A stretch of DNA of 64,000 bases from Thermoleophilia bacterium. Lineage in GTDB: Bacteria; Actinomycetota; Thermoleophilia; RBG-16-64-13. The position numbers and the translations under genes were made by a program. Below are positions 8,964 through 16,640 of this stretch, piece after piece; positions within the stretch are counted from its first letter, which is position 1; each line of letters opens with the position of its first letter. The stretch is taken from NCBI GenBank assembly GCA_027493445.1, contig JAOSKU010000001.1:4231845-4295844 (forward strand), in the 5' to 3' direction. The notes under the pieces were generated by a model. It did not search any database and had not been told where the DNA came from. It saw only the letters and a list, made by a program, of their open reading frames with translations.

Positions 8964-9774
8964 ACCTGCGCGCGCGGGCGTCGCTGTTGGCGGAAGCTCT
9001 GCCCTTGATCTCTGTCGAGGAAGCGGCCCGGACCTTCGGGGCCGGCCCCCGGGCGATCGAGGCTCTCGGGCCGGTGTCCTTCGAGGTGCGGTCCGGGGAG
9101 TTCTTCTGCATCGTCGGGCCGTCGGGCTGCGGCAAGAGCACGCTGCTCGATCTCGTGGCCGGCTTCGAGCGTCCCGACGCCGGCCGGGTGCTGGTGGGCG
9201 GCCGGCCGGTGCTGGGGCCCGATCCGCGCCGCCTGCTTCTCTTCCAGGAGCACGCCTTGCTGCCGTGGCGCTCGGCGCGCGCCAACGTGGAGCTCGGTCT
9301 GGAGCTCGCCGGGGTGCCCCGGGCCGATCGCCGGGAACGCGCCCGGGGTCTGCTGCATGAGATGGGCCTGGCCGGCTTCGAGAACGCGCGCCCCCGCGAG
9401 CTCTCTGGGGGGATGCGGCAGCGGGTGAGCATCGCCCGCGCTCTGGCCGTGGATCCGGATGTGCTGCTCATGGACGAACCCCTGGGCGCCGTGGACGCCC
9501 TCACCCGCCTGCGCCTGCAAGACGAGCTGCTGACCCTCCAGCGGCGGGGGGCAAGACCATCGTCTTGGTGACGCATGACATCGACGAAGCCGTGTACCTG
9601 GGCGACCGAGTAGCCGTCATGAGCGAGCGCCCCGGGCGCTTCAAGACCGTGGTGGGGGTCGAGCTGCCGGAGCCCCGGGACCGGGGCTCGGCGGAGCTCT
9701 TTCACTTGCGCGAGCGGATTCTGGAGGAGTTCCGTCTCGTGCCCGCACGGCGGCCCCCCGAATACGCCATCTGA
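8951..9774 (+). CDS. ABC transporter ATPase (SsuB/TauB-like), frame broken near 9550
   Basis: Walker [11 protein letters not shown]-loop [10 protein letters not shown], signature [15 protein letters not shown] and Walker [13 protein letters not shown] are all present; the H-loop ([13 protein letters not shown]) is in another frame from 9565 on. The break lies at a run of six G (9545-9550), where seven would restore [15 protein letters not shown]. The two frames together give a normal length of about 270 aa. Start GTG 8951, with AAGGAG upstream, overlaps the permease end. Either a sequencing error or a recent null mutation; every motif is conserved, so error is more likely. Confidence 0.83.
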
Positions 9775-9803
9775 CCCGCGACCGAACGAGGAGCTTCCGG
9801 ACC

Positions 9804-11768
9804 ATGCGCTACCAGTACCCGCTGCTCAACGCCGAGATGCCCTGCCGGGACGACGTCCTGGCTCTCGCCCCTTCAAAGGCCGTGCCCCTCCTGGCCGAGC
9901 ATCTCACTCAGTGTGGCCTTTCGTGCTTCCTCGACCGCTCCGACGCCCAGCAGCGTCTCTGCGCCTACGGGCTGGACGGCACCTGCTGCCGCCGCTGCCT
10001 CTGGGGCCCTTGCCGGGTGAGCGAGGACAAGCCCGGCATCTGCGGCGCCGGCCCAGCGCTGGTCGTGCTTTCCAACCACCTGCGCATGGTCGCCGCCGCC
10101 GCCGCCAGCCATGGCTCGCACGCCAAGGCCCGGCTGGAGGCGCTGCTGGCCGTGGGAGAAGGTCGGGCGCCGGGGCCGATCCGGGGAGTGAAGCGGGTGG
10201 AGCAGCTGGCCTCGGCTCTCGGGGTGCCTCTGCAGGAGAACGGCAGTGCGCGACCGGCCGAGCTGGTGGCCGGCGACCTGGCCCGCCTCCTGTACGAGGA
10301 CCTGGGCAAGGCCCGGCCCGGCCCCATGCACTTGCTCGAAGCACTGGCGCCGCCCGAGTGTGTCGAGATGTGGCGCGGACTGGAGGTCATGCCGACCTCC
10401 ACCATGTCCGAGGTCTTCGAGGCTCTGCACCGCACCGGTCTGGGCGCCGACTCCGATTGGCGGAACGCCGCCCTGCACGAGCTCCGGCTGACGGTGGCCT
10501 TCTTCTGGGGCGCTGTGGTGGTGGCCAGCTTGGCCTCCGAGATGCTTTACGGCCCCCCGGTGCCGGCTGAGGGGGAGGTAGGCTACGGGACCTTGGCGGA
10601 CGGCCAGGGCGTGAAGATCGCGGTGCACGGGCACCAACCGGGCGTAGCCGAGGCGGTACTGGCGGCATGCGAGGAACCGGAACTTCTGGCCGAGGCACGC
10701 TCGGCCGGCGCCTCCGGCTTTGACGTGTACGGCCTCTGCTGCACGGGACAGGAGCTTCTCGCCCGCCACGGGGTGCCTTCGCTGACCGGCATCTTGGGAC
10801 AGGAACTCGCCCTGGCCACGGGCGCCCTCGATGCCCTTGTCGTCGACCTGCAGTGCGTCATCCCGGGCGTGATGCCGATCGCCGAGGCGCAGGGCACCGC
10901 CGTGATCACCACCCACGACTCCAACCGGCTGGAGGGCGCGGTCCACGTCCCGTTCGACGTGGAGGATCCTCAGCGGACGGCCCGAGCCGTCCTACGCCTG
11001 GCCATCGAGGCCCATGGGCGGCGGCGCGGCGCGCGCCGTTACATCCCCGCCACCCGGGCCCGAGCCCGCACCGGCTTCGACGAAAACGGTATTCTGGCCG
11101 CCTTCGGCGGAGAGGAGGGCTTGCTGAGTCACATGCGCGGCGGGGACATCCGCGGGCTGGTCACCATGGTCTCCTGCAACTCGCCGAAGGTGCCCTACGA
11201 GCGCTCCAACGTGGTCCTGGCTCGCGAGCTTCTGCGCCGGGGCATCCTGGTCACCACGACGGGCTGTGCGGCTCACGCTCTGCTCAACGACGGCCTAGCC
11301 TCCGCCGCCGCCCGGGAAGTCTGCAGTTCCGGCCTGCGGCGGGCGCTGGAGCGGGCCGACCTTCCTCCCGTGCTGACCGTCGGAGCCTGTGTGGATAACA
11401 CCCGCACCTTCTTCCTGTGGCAACGCCTGGCTGCAGCCGCCGGCGTCCCGTTGTGGGAGCTTCCTTTGTTCTACGTGGGAGCCGAGCCCGGCAACGAGAA
11501 GGCCGTCGGCATGGGCATGGCTTTCCTGGCTCACGGCGTCAGCGTGCTCGCCGGCTACCCGCTTCCCGTGCCCGTACCCACCGCCAGACCCAAGGAGGGC
11601 GGGGCCCTCGATGACCTGGTACGGGTAGCCAATCCGGTTGCCGACTTTTTCGCGTCGGGGGTAGCCGAGCTCCTGCACGCCCGCATCGTGGTCGAGCCGG
11701 TACCCGAGCTGGCCGCCGGAGCGATCCAGGCCGACTTCAAACGCAAGAGGCAGGCCCTGGGATGGTGA
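9804..11768 (+). CDS. cooS: Anaerobic carbon monoxide dehydrogenase, catalytic subunit
   Basis: 654 aa Ni-Fe-S enzyme interconverting CO and CO2. Near the N-terminus CGLSCFLDRSDAQQRLC and CRRCLWGPCR supply the D- and B-cluster cysteines, with ICGAG following. C-cluster ligands are visible in order: HGHQP, YGLCC, DLQCVIPG, MVSCNSPK, TTGCAAH and GACVDNTRT. All six positions are kept, so it should be catalytically competent. ATG 9804 lies 29 bases after the ABC ATPase, so it is probably in the same operon. No cooF ferredoxin, CooC nickel-insertion ATPase or acetyl-CoA synthase subunits are in the window. Confidence 0.95.
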   Translation: MRYQYPLLNAEMPCRDDVLALAPSKAVPLLAEHLTQCGLSCFLDRSDAQQRLCAYGLDGTCCRRCLWGPCRVSEDKPGICGAGPALVVLSNHLRMVAAAAASHGSHAKARLEALLAVGEGRAPGPIRGVKRVEQLASALGVPLQENGSARPAELVAGDLARLLYEDLGKARPGPMHLLEALAPPECVEMWRGLEVMPTSTMSEVFEALHRTGLGADSDWRNAALHELRLTVAFFWGAVVVASLASEMLYGPPVPAEGEVGYGTLADGQGVKIAVHGHQPGVAEAVLAACEEPELLAEARSAGASGFDVYGLCCTGQELLARHGVPSLTGILGQELALATGALDALVVDLQCVIPGVMPIAEAQGTAVITTHDSNRLEGAVHVPFDVEDPQRTARAVLRLAIEAHGRRRGARRYIPATRARARTGFDENGILAAFGGEEGLLSHMRGGDIRGLVTMVSCNSPKVPYERSNVVLARELLRRGILVTTTGCAAHALLNDGLASAAAREVCSSGLRRALERADLPPVLTVGACVDNTRTFFLWQRLAAAAGVPLWELPLFYVGAEPGNEKAVGMGMAFLAHGVSVLAGYPLPVPVPTARPKEGGALDDLVRVANPVADFFASGVAELLHARIVVEPVPELAAGAIQADFKRKRQALGW

Positions 11769-11815
11769 TGCCCGGGGCGGCCGGCAGTGTAAAGGCTTCG
11801 TTAACTTCGCGTCCT

Positions 11816-11836
11816 CCTACTACCTCTTGTAGTAGG
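11816..11836. promoter_or_regulatory. BlaI/CopY-like palindromic operator
   Basis: Perfect 8-base arms CCTACTAC and GTAGTAGG around CTCTT. TACTAC-N-GTAGTA is the half-site pattern recognised by BlaI/MecI/CopY-family repressors, though those usually have a 4-base centre. A TACTAT hexamer at 11844-11849 may be a -10. It lies between cooS and the YHS operon that begins at 12008. Confidence 0.5.
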
Positions 11837-11873
11837 TAGACCGTACTATGGGTACCGCGGGTCGGCCCGCCCA

Positions 11874-11948
11874 AGAGCTCGTTTCAGAATGGCGCTGCGC
11901 CGTCCAGTGCGGCTGCGGCGTCCAAGGCTATCTCTTGAAACGAGCTCT
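11874..11948. repeat. Dispersed palindromic repeat R1, copy a
   Basis: Perfect 13-base terminal inverted repeat AGAGCTCGTTTCA / TGAAACGAGCTCT around a GC-rich core containing GTCCAGTGCGGCTGCGG. Related copies occur near 16330, 35670 and 63590 and inside the 13.1 kb MITE. No coding capacity; looks like a very small non-autonomous mobile element or structured repeat. Confidence 0.7.
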
Positions 11949-12007
11949 GAGGCGTCAGACCGCCCCTCACTTCTCGCAGATCGATTCGTGGCCCGGAGGA
12001 GGGAACG

Positions 12008-12529
12008 ATGCTCAGTTGCCTGGAACGTAATCAGGATCCCGAAAGGGCTCACGAGGACTATGCTCGGGTTCTCCTCATGGTCGCTCAGCATGGCGACCGC
12101 TACGCCCGCCGGCTGTTCGTGCAGCAGCACACCGACGTGCTCGGCGGGTACTCGGCCTACCTCTTGCATCTCGGCGACGGCGATCTGGAGGCTGTCTTCC
12201 ATGATGCCGTGCTGTCGCGGGGCGGGGTCTGGCCCAAGACTCTGATGGGCCTGCGCCTTGCCCTGCCGAAGCGCCTCGAGGCGCAGCTCGAGGATCCCTG
12301 GAAGGCTTGGCGGGCCCTCGAGGGCTACGCGCCCGGTGGCCTGGAGATCGACCCCGTGTGCCTCATGTTCGTCGATCCGCACGACACTCCGTACGTGGCG
12401 AGGAACGCGGGCCGAACGGTTTACTTCTGCTGCCCCCACTGCCTGGAGAGCTGGGAGACGCGCAGGGCGACCGGCGGCGCCGAGCTCCGGTTCCTGCGCA
12501 TCCAGGGCGAAGCGGGGAGTCGGGCGTGA
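12008..12529 (+). CDS. YHS-domain protein
   Basis: 173 aa. The first ~115 residues are an unrecognised mostly helical region (ERAHEDYARVLLMVAQHGDRYARR...). The C-terminus carries a YHS metal-binding domain, IDPVCLMFVDPHDTPY ... YFCCPHCLESWE, whose CCPHC cysteines are likely ligands; the usual CGM is CLM here. No signal peptide. Start ATG 12008 has GGAGG 7-8 bases upstream. First gene of a block with an exported protein, CcdA-like and Lgt-like proteins. YHS domains bind copper or other soft metals in transport and mercury/copper proteins; the role here is inferred. Confidence 0.75.
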   Translation: MLSCLERNQDPERAHEDYARVLLMVAQHGDRYARRLFVQQHTDVLGGYSAYLLHLGDGDLEAVFHDAVLSRGGVWPKTLMGLRLALPKRLEAQLEDPWKAWRALEGYAPGGLEIDPVCLMFVDPHDTPYVARNAGRTVYFCCPHCLESWETRRATGGAELRFLRIQGEAGSRA

Positions 12530-13098
12530 ACCGCCGGTTCTATGTGCTTCTCATGGGGTTGGGGCTCGCCCTACTCCTCGGCGCCGCCTGGGTCTATGCC
12601 GGGCGGCAGACATCGGCCGCTCCCTCCTCGACAGCCAGCGGCGCGGCCGGCGTTGAGTCTGACGCGGCCCAGCCGGCGCCCGGCGTAAACCCACCGTCGG
12701 GCGCGTCCGGATACCTGGCGCAGGACAAGGGCGAGGGGAACGTGAGCGTCTCGGCGGTGCTCCTGACCGCGGGCAGCCTGGCTCAGGACGCCTCGCTCGC
12801 CGGCTTGGCCGGCCAGGTGGGTACCGGCGAGGTCGGCATCGCGGTGACCTTCCTCACGCACTCCGTCAACCTGTCCGGATTCGACCTGGTGGCGCTCAGC
12901 ACCCTCCGCACACCCAAGGGCGACGTTGCCCCCTTGCGCTGGGTCTCGGAGGCCGATGACGACCACCATCGCTCGGGAATGCTGGTGTTCCCGGGGAAGG
13001 ACGTCGACTTGAGCGCGTCGGGCGATCTCACGCTGATCATGAAGGATATCGCCGGCATCCCCGAGCGCGCCATGATCTGGCGCCTCCCTCAGAGCTAG
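12526..13098 (+). CDS. Membrane-anchored or exported protein of unknown function
   Basis: 190 aa. An N-terminal hydrophobic helix (VLLMGLGLALLLGAAWVYA) serves as signal anchor, then an Ala/Ser/Pro linker and a soluble beta-rich domain ending ERAMIWRLPQS. Start GTG 12526 overlaps the YHS gene stop (GTGA), so the two are coupled. Contains DDDHHRSGM, a His/Asp cluster that could bind metal. The stop codon lies within the CTAG that borders the downstream MITE. Probably an extracytoplasmic partner of the YHS protein; family not recognised. Confidence 0.7.
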   Translation: MNRRFYVLLMGLGLALLLGAAWVYAGRQTSAAPSSTASGAAGVESDAAQPAPGVNPPSGASGYLAQDKGEGNVSVSAVLLTAGSLAQDASLAGLAGQVGTGEVGIAVTFLTHSVNLSGFDLVALSTLRTPKGDVAPLRWVSEADDDHHRSGMLVFPGKDVDLSASGDLTLIMKDIAGIPERAMIWRLPQS

Positions 13099-13356
13099 AA
13101 GGCTGCTGAGAAATGACGCTTCGCCGCTGGGGTGCGCTGGGCGAGTGCGAGGCAAGGACGCAGGGAGCGTTCGTGGCCGGAGGCCACGGGCGCGACCGAG
13201 GACGACGCATTCGTGGGGTCCAGTGCGCCCCAGCGGCCAAGGCTTCGGGCTGGCACGAGCTCCAACAAGCAGCGCTACGGGCGCGACTGAGGACGATGGA
13301 TGGCGCCGCCCAGCGCTGCCCGGCGGCCGATGTTTCGTTTTTCAGCGGCCTCCTAG
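13095..13356. mobile_element. MITE related to the IS5-like element, flanked by CTAG
   Basis: About 260 bases bounded by CTAG on each side (13095-13098 and 13353-13356). The ends are an imperfect inverted repeat: AAGGCTGCTGAGAAATGA on the left and, reversed, GAGGCCGCTGAAAAACGA on the right. The same ends occur on the IS5-like element at 62.1 kb (CAGGCTGCTGAAAAAG). No transposase. The interior contains R1-like segments such as GGCCAAGGCTTCG. It sits between the exported-protein gene and the ccdA-like gene. Confidence 0.75.
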
Positions 13357-13369
13357 ACGACTTCGCCCC

Positions 13370-14107
13370 ATGAGCGTCCCAGTCGTGCTAGCCTTCGCCG
13401 CGGGAGTGGTCTCCTTTCTCTCGCCCTGCATCGTCCCGATGATCTCGGTGTACCTGACTTTGATCACCGGGATGACCTTGGAGGAGCTCAAGGCGGCCCC
13501 CGGTCTCTGGGCGCGGCGCTCCATCATGGTGAATACCCTTCTCTTCGTTCTCGGTTTCGCGCTGGTGTTCACGGCGGCGGGGGGTGCGGCCGGCGCCGTG
13601 GGGTCGCTGTTCGAGCAAGCGCGCCGGCCCCTGGAGATACTCGGCGGAGTGCTCATTGTGATGCTGGGACTGTCGATGACCGGCTTGCTGCGAGTCAAGC
13701 TTCCGGGATGGCTTCACATCCCCGCGAGTCGTATGCGCCACCGTCCTCGGGGTCCTTTGGGTTCCTTCGCCGTGGGACTCTTCTTCGCCGTGGCCTGCTC
13801 CCACTGCATCGCGCCCACCCTGCTCTCCGTCATGGCGGTGGCCGGCACGACCGGGTCGCCCGAGGCGGGAGCGCTCACCATGCTAGTCTTCTCACTGGGC
13901 CTCGCTCTGCCCTACCTGATCACCGCGGCCGCGATCGGCCCCGTGCTGGAGCGTCTGGCCCGGTGGAAGGTGGGGATGGCCTGGGTGCGGCCGGGAACGG
14001 GCGTGGTGCTGGTGGGGTTTGGACTTCTCATGGTAGGCGGCCAGCTGACCCGTCTGACCGAGCTCAGCTCGCGACTCCTGCCCTTCGACGCTCCCCTGGG
14101 TATGTAG
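13370..14107 (+). CDS. CcdA-like thiol-disulfide transporter (cytochrome c biogenesis family)
   Basis: 245 aa, six predicted helices. Two Pro-flanked cysteines in helices 1 and 4, LSPCIVP and CSHCIAP, are the redox pair that carries reducing equivalents across the membrane in CcdA/DsbD-type proteins. ATG 13370 starts MSVPVVLAFAAGVVSFLSPC, the usual N-terminus of the family. There is no good ribosome site: the MITE ends only 13 bases upstream. Followed by an Lgt-like gene. In the copper/YHS context it may keep a metal-binding thiol protein reduced outside the cell. Confidence 0.88.
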   Translation: MSVPVVLAFAAGVVSFLSPCIVPMISVYLTLITGMTLEELKAAPGLWARRSIMVNTLLFVLGFALVFTAAGGAAGAVGSLFEQARRPLEILGGVLIVMLGLSMTGLLRVKLPGWLHIPASRMRHRPRGPLGSFAVGLFFAVACSHCIAPTLLSVMAVAGTTGSPEAGALTMLVFSLGLALPYLITAAAIGPVLERLARWKVGMAWVRPGTGVVLVGFGLLMVGGQLTRLTELSSRLLPFDAPLGM

Positions 14108-14148
14108 GCGGCGCGTAGACACTTCGACAACGACGCAAGGGAGAAACC

Positions 14149-14943
14149 ATGCCCTACCGCACCATAGAGATGTTCGCTCTCGGGCCCCTGCACGTGCGCA
14201 CCTGGGGGCTCATGGTGGCCCTCGGCGTGTTCGCCGGGACGGCCCTCGCGGCGAGGCTGGCCGATCGCCGCGGCCTGCCCGGCGACCGGCTGTGGACGGT
14301 GGCGCTCGCCGTGGCCGGGGCCGGGATCCTGGGCAGCCGCGTACTCTGGGCCCTGCAGCCCGGCACCATCGGGGAGACGCTGGCCGACCCTCTGCGGCTG
14401 GTGGCCGTCTGGAAGGGGGGGCTCACCCTGATCGGGGGCGTGCTGGCTGCAGTCCCCGCAGGGATCCTGGTCGCCCGGCGCGTCGGGCTTCCACTGCGGG
14501 CAACGGTGGACGTCGTGGCTCCGGGCTTCGGCCTGGGCATAGCCATCGGCCGCGTGGGGTGCTACCTGACCGGCCTGCATCCCGGGCGCCCGACCAGCCT
14601 GCCTTGGGGGATCGATTACCTGGGAGCCGTGCGCCATCCCATCCCGCTCTACGAGTCGGTCCTGGGGCTCGGCCTCCTGGCCCTTGGTTTCCTGCTTCTG
14701 AGGCGGCGGCTTCCGGGTGGAGCCGTCGGGCTGAGCATCACCCTCGCATACTTTGTCGGACGTTCCCTGCTGGATCTGCTCCGGGCCGAGAGCGTGGCCG
14801 GCGCGGATCCCCGCCTGATCGGGAGCCTGACCTTGACACAGGGCATCACTCTAGTGGCCGTGCCGCTCTTGATCGGGGCGCTGGTCGTCGTCTTGCGGGG
14901 GCGTACGCCCGATACAATGCGCCCCGCCGTCGGAGGTTCGTGA
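14149..14943 (+). CDS. Prolipoprotein diacylglyceryl transferase family protein (divergent Lgt)
   Basis: 264 aa, about seven helices. Recognisable by GPLHVRTWGLMVALGVFAG at the start, KGGLTLIGG, and GRVGCYLTG followed by PTSLPWGIDY. True Lgt has GRxGNFxN and here the Asn positions are Cys and Thr, so it belongs to a divergent branch and may not be the housekeeping enzyme. ATG 14149 with GGGAG upstream. A second Lgt inside a metal-handling cluster could modify or act on a local lipoprotein; this is inference. Confidence 0.8.
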   Translation: MPYRTIEMFALGPLHVRTWGLMVALGVFAGTALAARLADRRGLPGDRLWTVALAVAGAGILGSRVLWALQPGTIGETLADPLRLVAVWKGGLTLIGGVLAAVPAGILVARRVGLPLRATVDVVAPGFGLGIAIGRVGCYLTGLHPGRPTSLPWGIDYLGAVRHPIPLYESVLGLGLLALGFLLLRRRLPGGAVGLSITLAYFVGRSLLDLLRAESVAGADPRLIGSLTLTQGITLVAVPLLIGALVVVLRGRTPDTMRPAVGGS

Positions 14944-14987
14944 AGCTCACGCACCGAGAAGCTTGACCGATTCTTCACACTCCGCCC

Positions 14988-15017
14988 TTGCGGTCCGGTC
15001 TCTCGGGCGCGTATCCT
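14988..15017 (+). promoter_or_regulatory. Candidate promoter for the small membrane protein operon
   Basis: TTGCGG (14988-14993) and TATCCT (15012-15017) with an 18-base spacer. The -10 lies inside the left arm of the CsoR-like operator, the expected layout for repression. Confidence 0.45.
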
Positions 15018-15045
15018 AATAGGCGTAGGGGGTATCCCTATTAGG
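15015..15045. promoter_or_regulatory. CsoR-like copper operator 1
   Basis: Inverted repeat CCTAATAGG (15015-15023) and CCTATTAGG (15037-15045) around TAGGGGGTATCCCTA (15026-15040). The G-tract plus TATCCC core is characteristic of CsoR-family copper-sensor operators. It precedes the gene at 15116. No csoR gene is in this window. Confidence 0.65.
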
Positions 15046-15115
15046 CGTGATTCGGTCGTGCCGGCGCCGGTGAATGTTCCGTGTTCACCGGTCCAGGATG
15101 GATGACGGAGGGGCC

Positions 15116-15451
15116 ATGGACAGAGACGTCAACGGGAAGAGAAACGACGGCGCCGTTCCCACGGAGATCACGGCGCCGGACCTCCAGACGGTCGAAGGCA
15201 CGGCGCCCACCTGGACGCGCGCTCCGGGCGGCCGCGGCGGGGGCCATGGCGCGATGGGTCACGGGGGCATGGGACATGTGCTCCACATGGCCCCGATGCT
15301 GCTCATACTGTTCGCGCCCCGGTTGGGCCTGGTGTGGACCCTGGTTCTGGCGGCCGCTTTCGCGGGTTTTATGATCTGGCGCTCCATGCGCAGGCGGTCG
15401 GCGAAAACTGGTTCACACTTTCCCGATGCCCCTGAGGACGCGCCGCAGTAA
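15116..15451 (+). CDS. Small His/Met-rich membrane protein
   Basis: 111 aa. The N-terminal soluble part ends in a Gly/His/Met-rich stretch (GGHGAMGHGGMGHVLHM), then two closely spaced hydrophobic segments and a basic tail. The His/Met cluster suggests copper or another soft metal. ATG 15116 is chosen because GGAGGGG lies 3-9 bases upstream; the frame also opens earlier. It is the first gene behind CsoR-like operator 1. No known family recognised. Confidence 0.6.
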   Translation: MDRDVNGKRNDGAVPTEITAPDLQTVEGTAPTWTRAPGGRGGGHGAMGHGGMGHVLHMAPMLLILFAPRLGLVWTLVLAAAFAGFMIWRSMRRRSAKTGSHFPDAPEDAPQ

Positions 15452-15486
15452 GCAGGTGGTGAGCCCTCTTGGGGCGGTGACAGGAA

Positions 15487-15759
15487 ATGATTCCCCACGC
15501 GATTTCTCCGTCAGCCCACAGCAGAACCAGGGTGGGCACCCCGCTGATGGTAGCGACGATCGTCTGGATCTGTGTGATGGCCGTCGTCGGCGCAGTGACG
15601 GCACCGCTGTTCGGCTGGAGAGCGGTGTTTGTCATCGGGCCGGTCTTGCTTGCCTTGATTATCGCGGCCTGCTGGCTTCTGTGTGTGCCCTACGAACGGG
15701 CGCGCACGCAGTGGGATAGCGCTGTAAGGGAGGCGGCGCGGCGGCGGAGCGGGCTATGA
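15487..15759 (+). CDS. Small two-helix membrane protein
   Basis: 90 aa. Two transmembrane segments (MVATIVWICVMAVVGAVTAP and VFVIGPVLLALIIAACWLL) and a basic C-terminus. The stop overlaps the methyltransferase start as ATGA. Possible AGGA four bases before ATG 15487. Function unknown. Confidence 0.55.
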   Translation: MIPHAISPSAHSRTRVGTPLMVATIVWICVMAVVGAVTAPLFGWRAVFVIGPVLLALIIAACWLLCVPYERARTQWDSAVREAARRRSGL

Positions 15760-16388
15760 GGCTTCGCCAGAGCGGGATGCCGGAGGAGTTCTACTGGGAA
15801 AGCCTCTTCGATGTTAACGGTCTTCTCGACCGGCTGGGCATCGACGCCGGCCTGGGCGATGTAGTCGAGCTCGGGTGCGGCTACGGCACCTTCTCGCTTC
15901 CTGTGGCGCGACGCATCACGGGGGTCCTCCGTACCTTCGACATCGACGGGTCGATGGTGGCCCGCACTCGAGCGCGGGCCACCGAAGAAGGGGTTCTCAA
16001 CCTCGCTTGTGAGCTGCGCGACGCGTTCGAGCAGGGCTTCGGTGTACTTGCGGGCTCGCAAGATGCCTGCCTGCTCTTCAACATCCTTCACTGCGAGGAA
16101 CCCGAGCGGCTCCTGCGCGAAGCCTTTCGCGTTCTGCGCCCGGGAGGGCGGCTCTTCGTGGTCCACTGGCGCCACGATCCCGCCACTCCCCGGGGACCTT
16201 CCCTCGACGTCAGGCCTCGCCCGGAGCAGTGCGCGGCCTGGGCCGCCACGGCGGGTTTCCAACAGTGCCCTCCGGGGGTGTTTGATCTTCCCCCGTTTCA
16301 CTTCGGGATGGTGTTTCGGGCCCGCAGCGAGCCGCGACTGAGGACGCCGCATCGGGCCGGCCAGTGCGGCCCGGAGCTTCGTTTTTGA
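15756..16388 (+). CDS. Class I SAM-dependent methyltransferase
   Basis: 210 aa. Motif I is VVELGCGYGTFSLPVA, motif II/acid loop is DIDGSMVA, and FRVLRPGGRLFVVHW is the post-motif III strand, all as in small-molecule methyltransferases. The last ~20 residues (from RSEPRLRTPH) are encoded by the R1 repeat at 16325, so the original C-terminus has been replaced or extended. Translationally coupled to the preceding membrane protein. Substrate unknown; arsenic, mercury or small thiol methylation would fit the metal context but the sequence does not show it. Confidence 0.78.
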   Translation: MRLRQSGMPEEFYWESLFDVNGLLDRLGIDAGLGDVVELGCGYGTFSLPVARRITGVLRTFDIDGSMVARTRARATEEGVLNLACELRDAFEQGFGVLAGSQDACLLFNILHCEEPERLLREAFRVLRPGGRLFVVHWRHDPATPRGPSLDVRPRPEQCAAWAATAGFQQCPPGVFDLPPFHFGMVFRARSEPRLRTPHRAGQCGPELRF

Positions 16389-16400
16389 AATGAGCTCTTC
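16325..16400. repeat. Dispersed repeat R1, copy c (partial)
   Basis: Contains GCGACTGAGGACG, CCAGTGCGGCCCGG and a right end TTTTTGAAATGAGCTC close to the TGAAACGAGCTC end of copy a. Overlaps the 3' end of the methyltransferase gene and supplies its stop. Confidence 0.55.
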
Positions 16401-16455
16401 GGCCGCCTCGCGTCGCACCGGAATGGCTGCGGGCGTCTCCTGAGGCTCGAGCCGG

Positions 16456-16475
16456 TTTACAGAACCTTTACAGAA
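16456..16475. promoter_or_regulatory. Eleven-base direct repeat upstream of copA
   Basis: TTTACAGAA at 16456 and again at 16467, one helical turn apart, followed by a TTGACT at 16481. Such half-sites are typical of OmpR/PhoB-family regulators. Confidence 0.4.
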
Positions 16476-16520
16476 ACCGGTTGACTCGCAGCGGCCGCCG
16501 TGCAAACGTACAGATACCAC

Positions 16521-16539
16521 TAGGGGGTATCCCTATAAG
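16521..16539. promoter_or_regulatory. CsoR-like copper operator 2 (copA)
   Basis: TAGGGGGTATCCCTATAAG, sharing the 15-base core TAGGGGGTATCCCTA exactly with operator 1. It lies about 100 bases before the Cu+-ATPase start. Confidence 0.7.
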
Positions 16540-16640
16540 CGTGGCGAGATGGATAGCGGCCGCCCCTGGTTTGAGGAAGTCGCGCCGGTCGCTCTCCGAT
16601 GCCGGGAGCCGGCGGTGGAGCCGAAGGTCAGGAGTCAACC

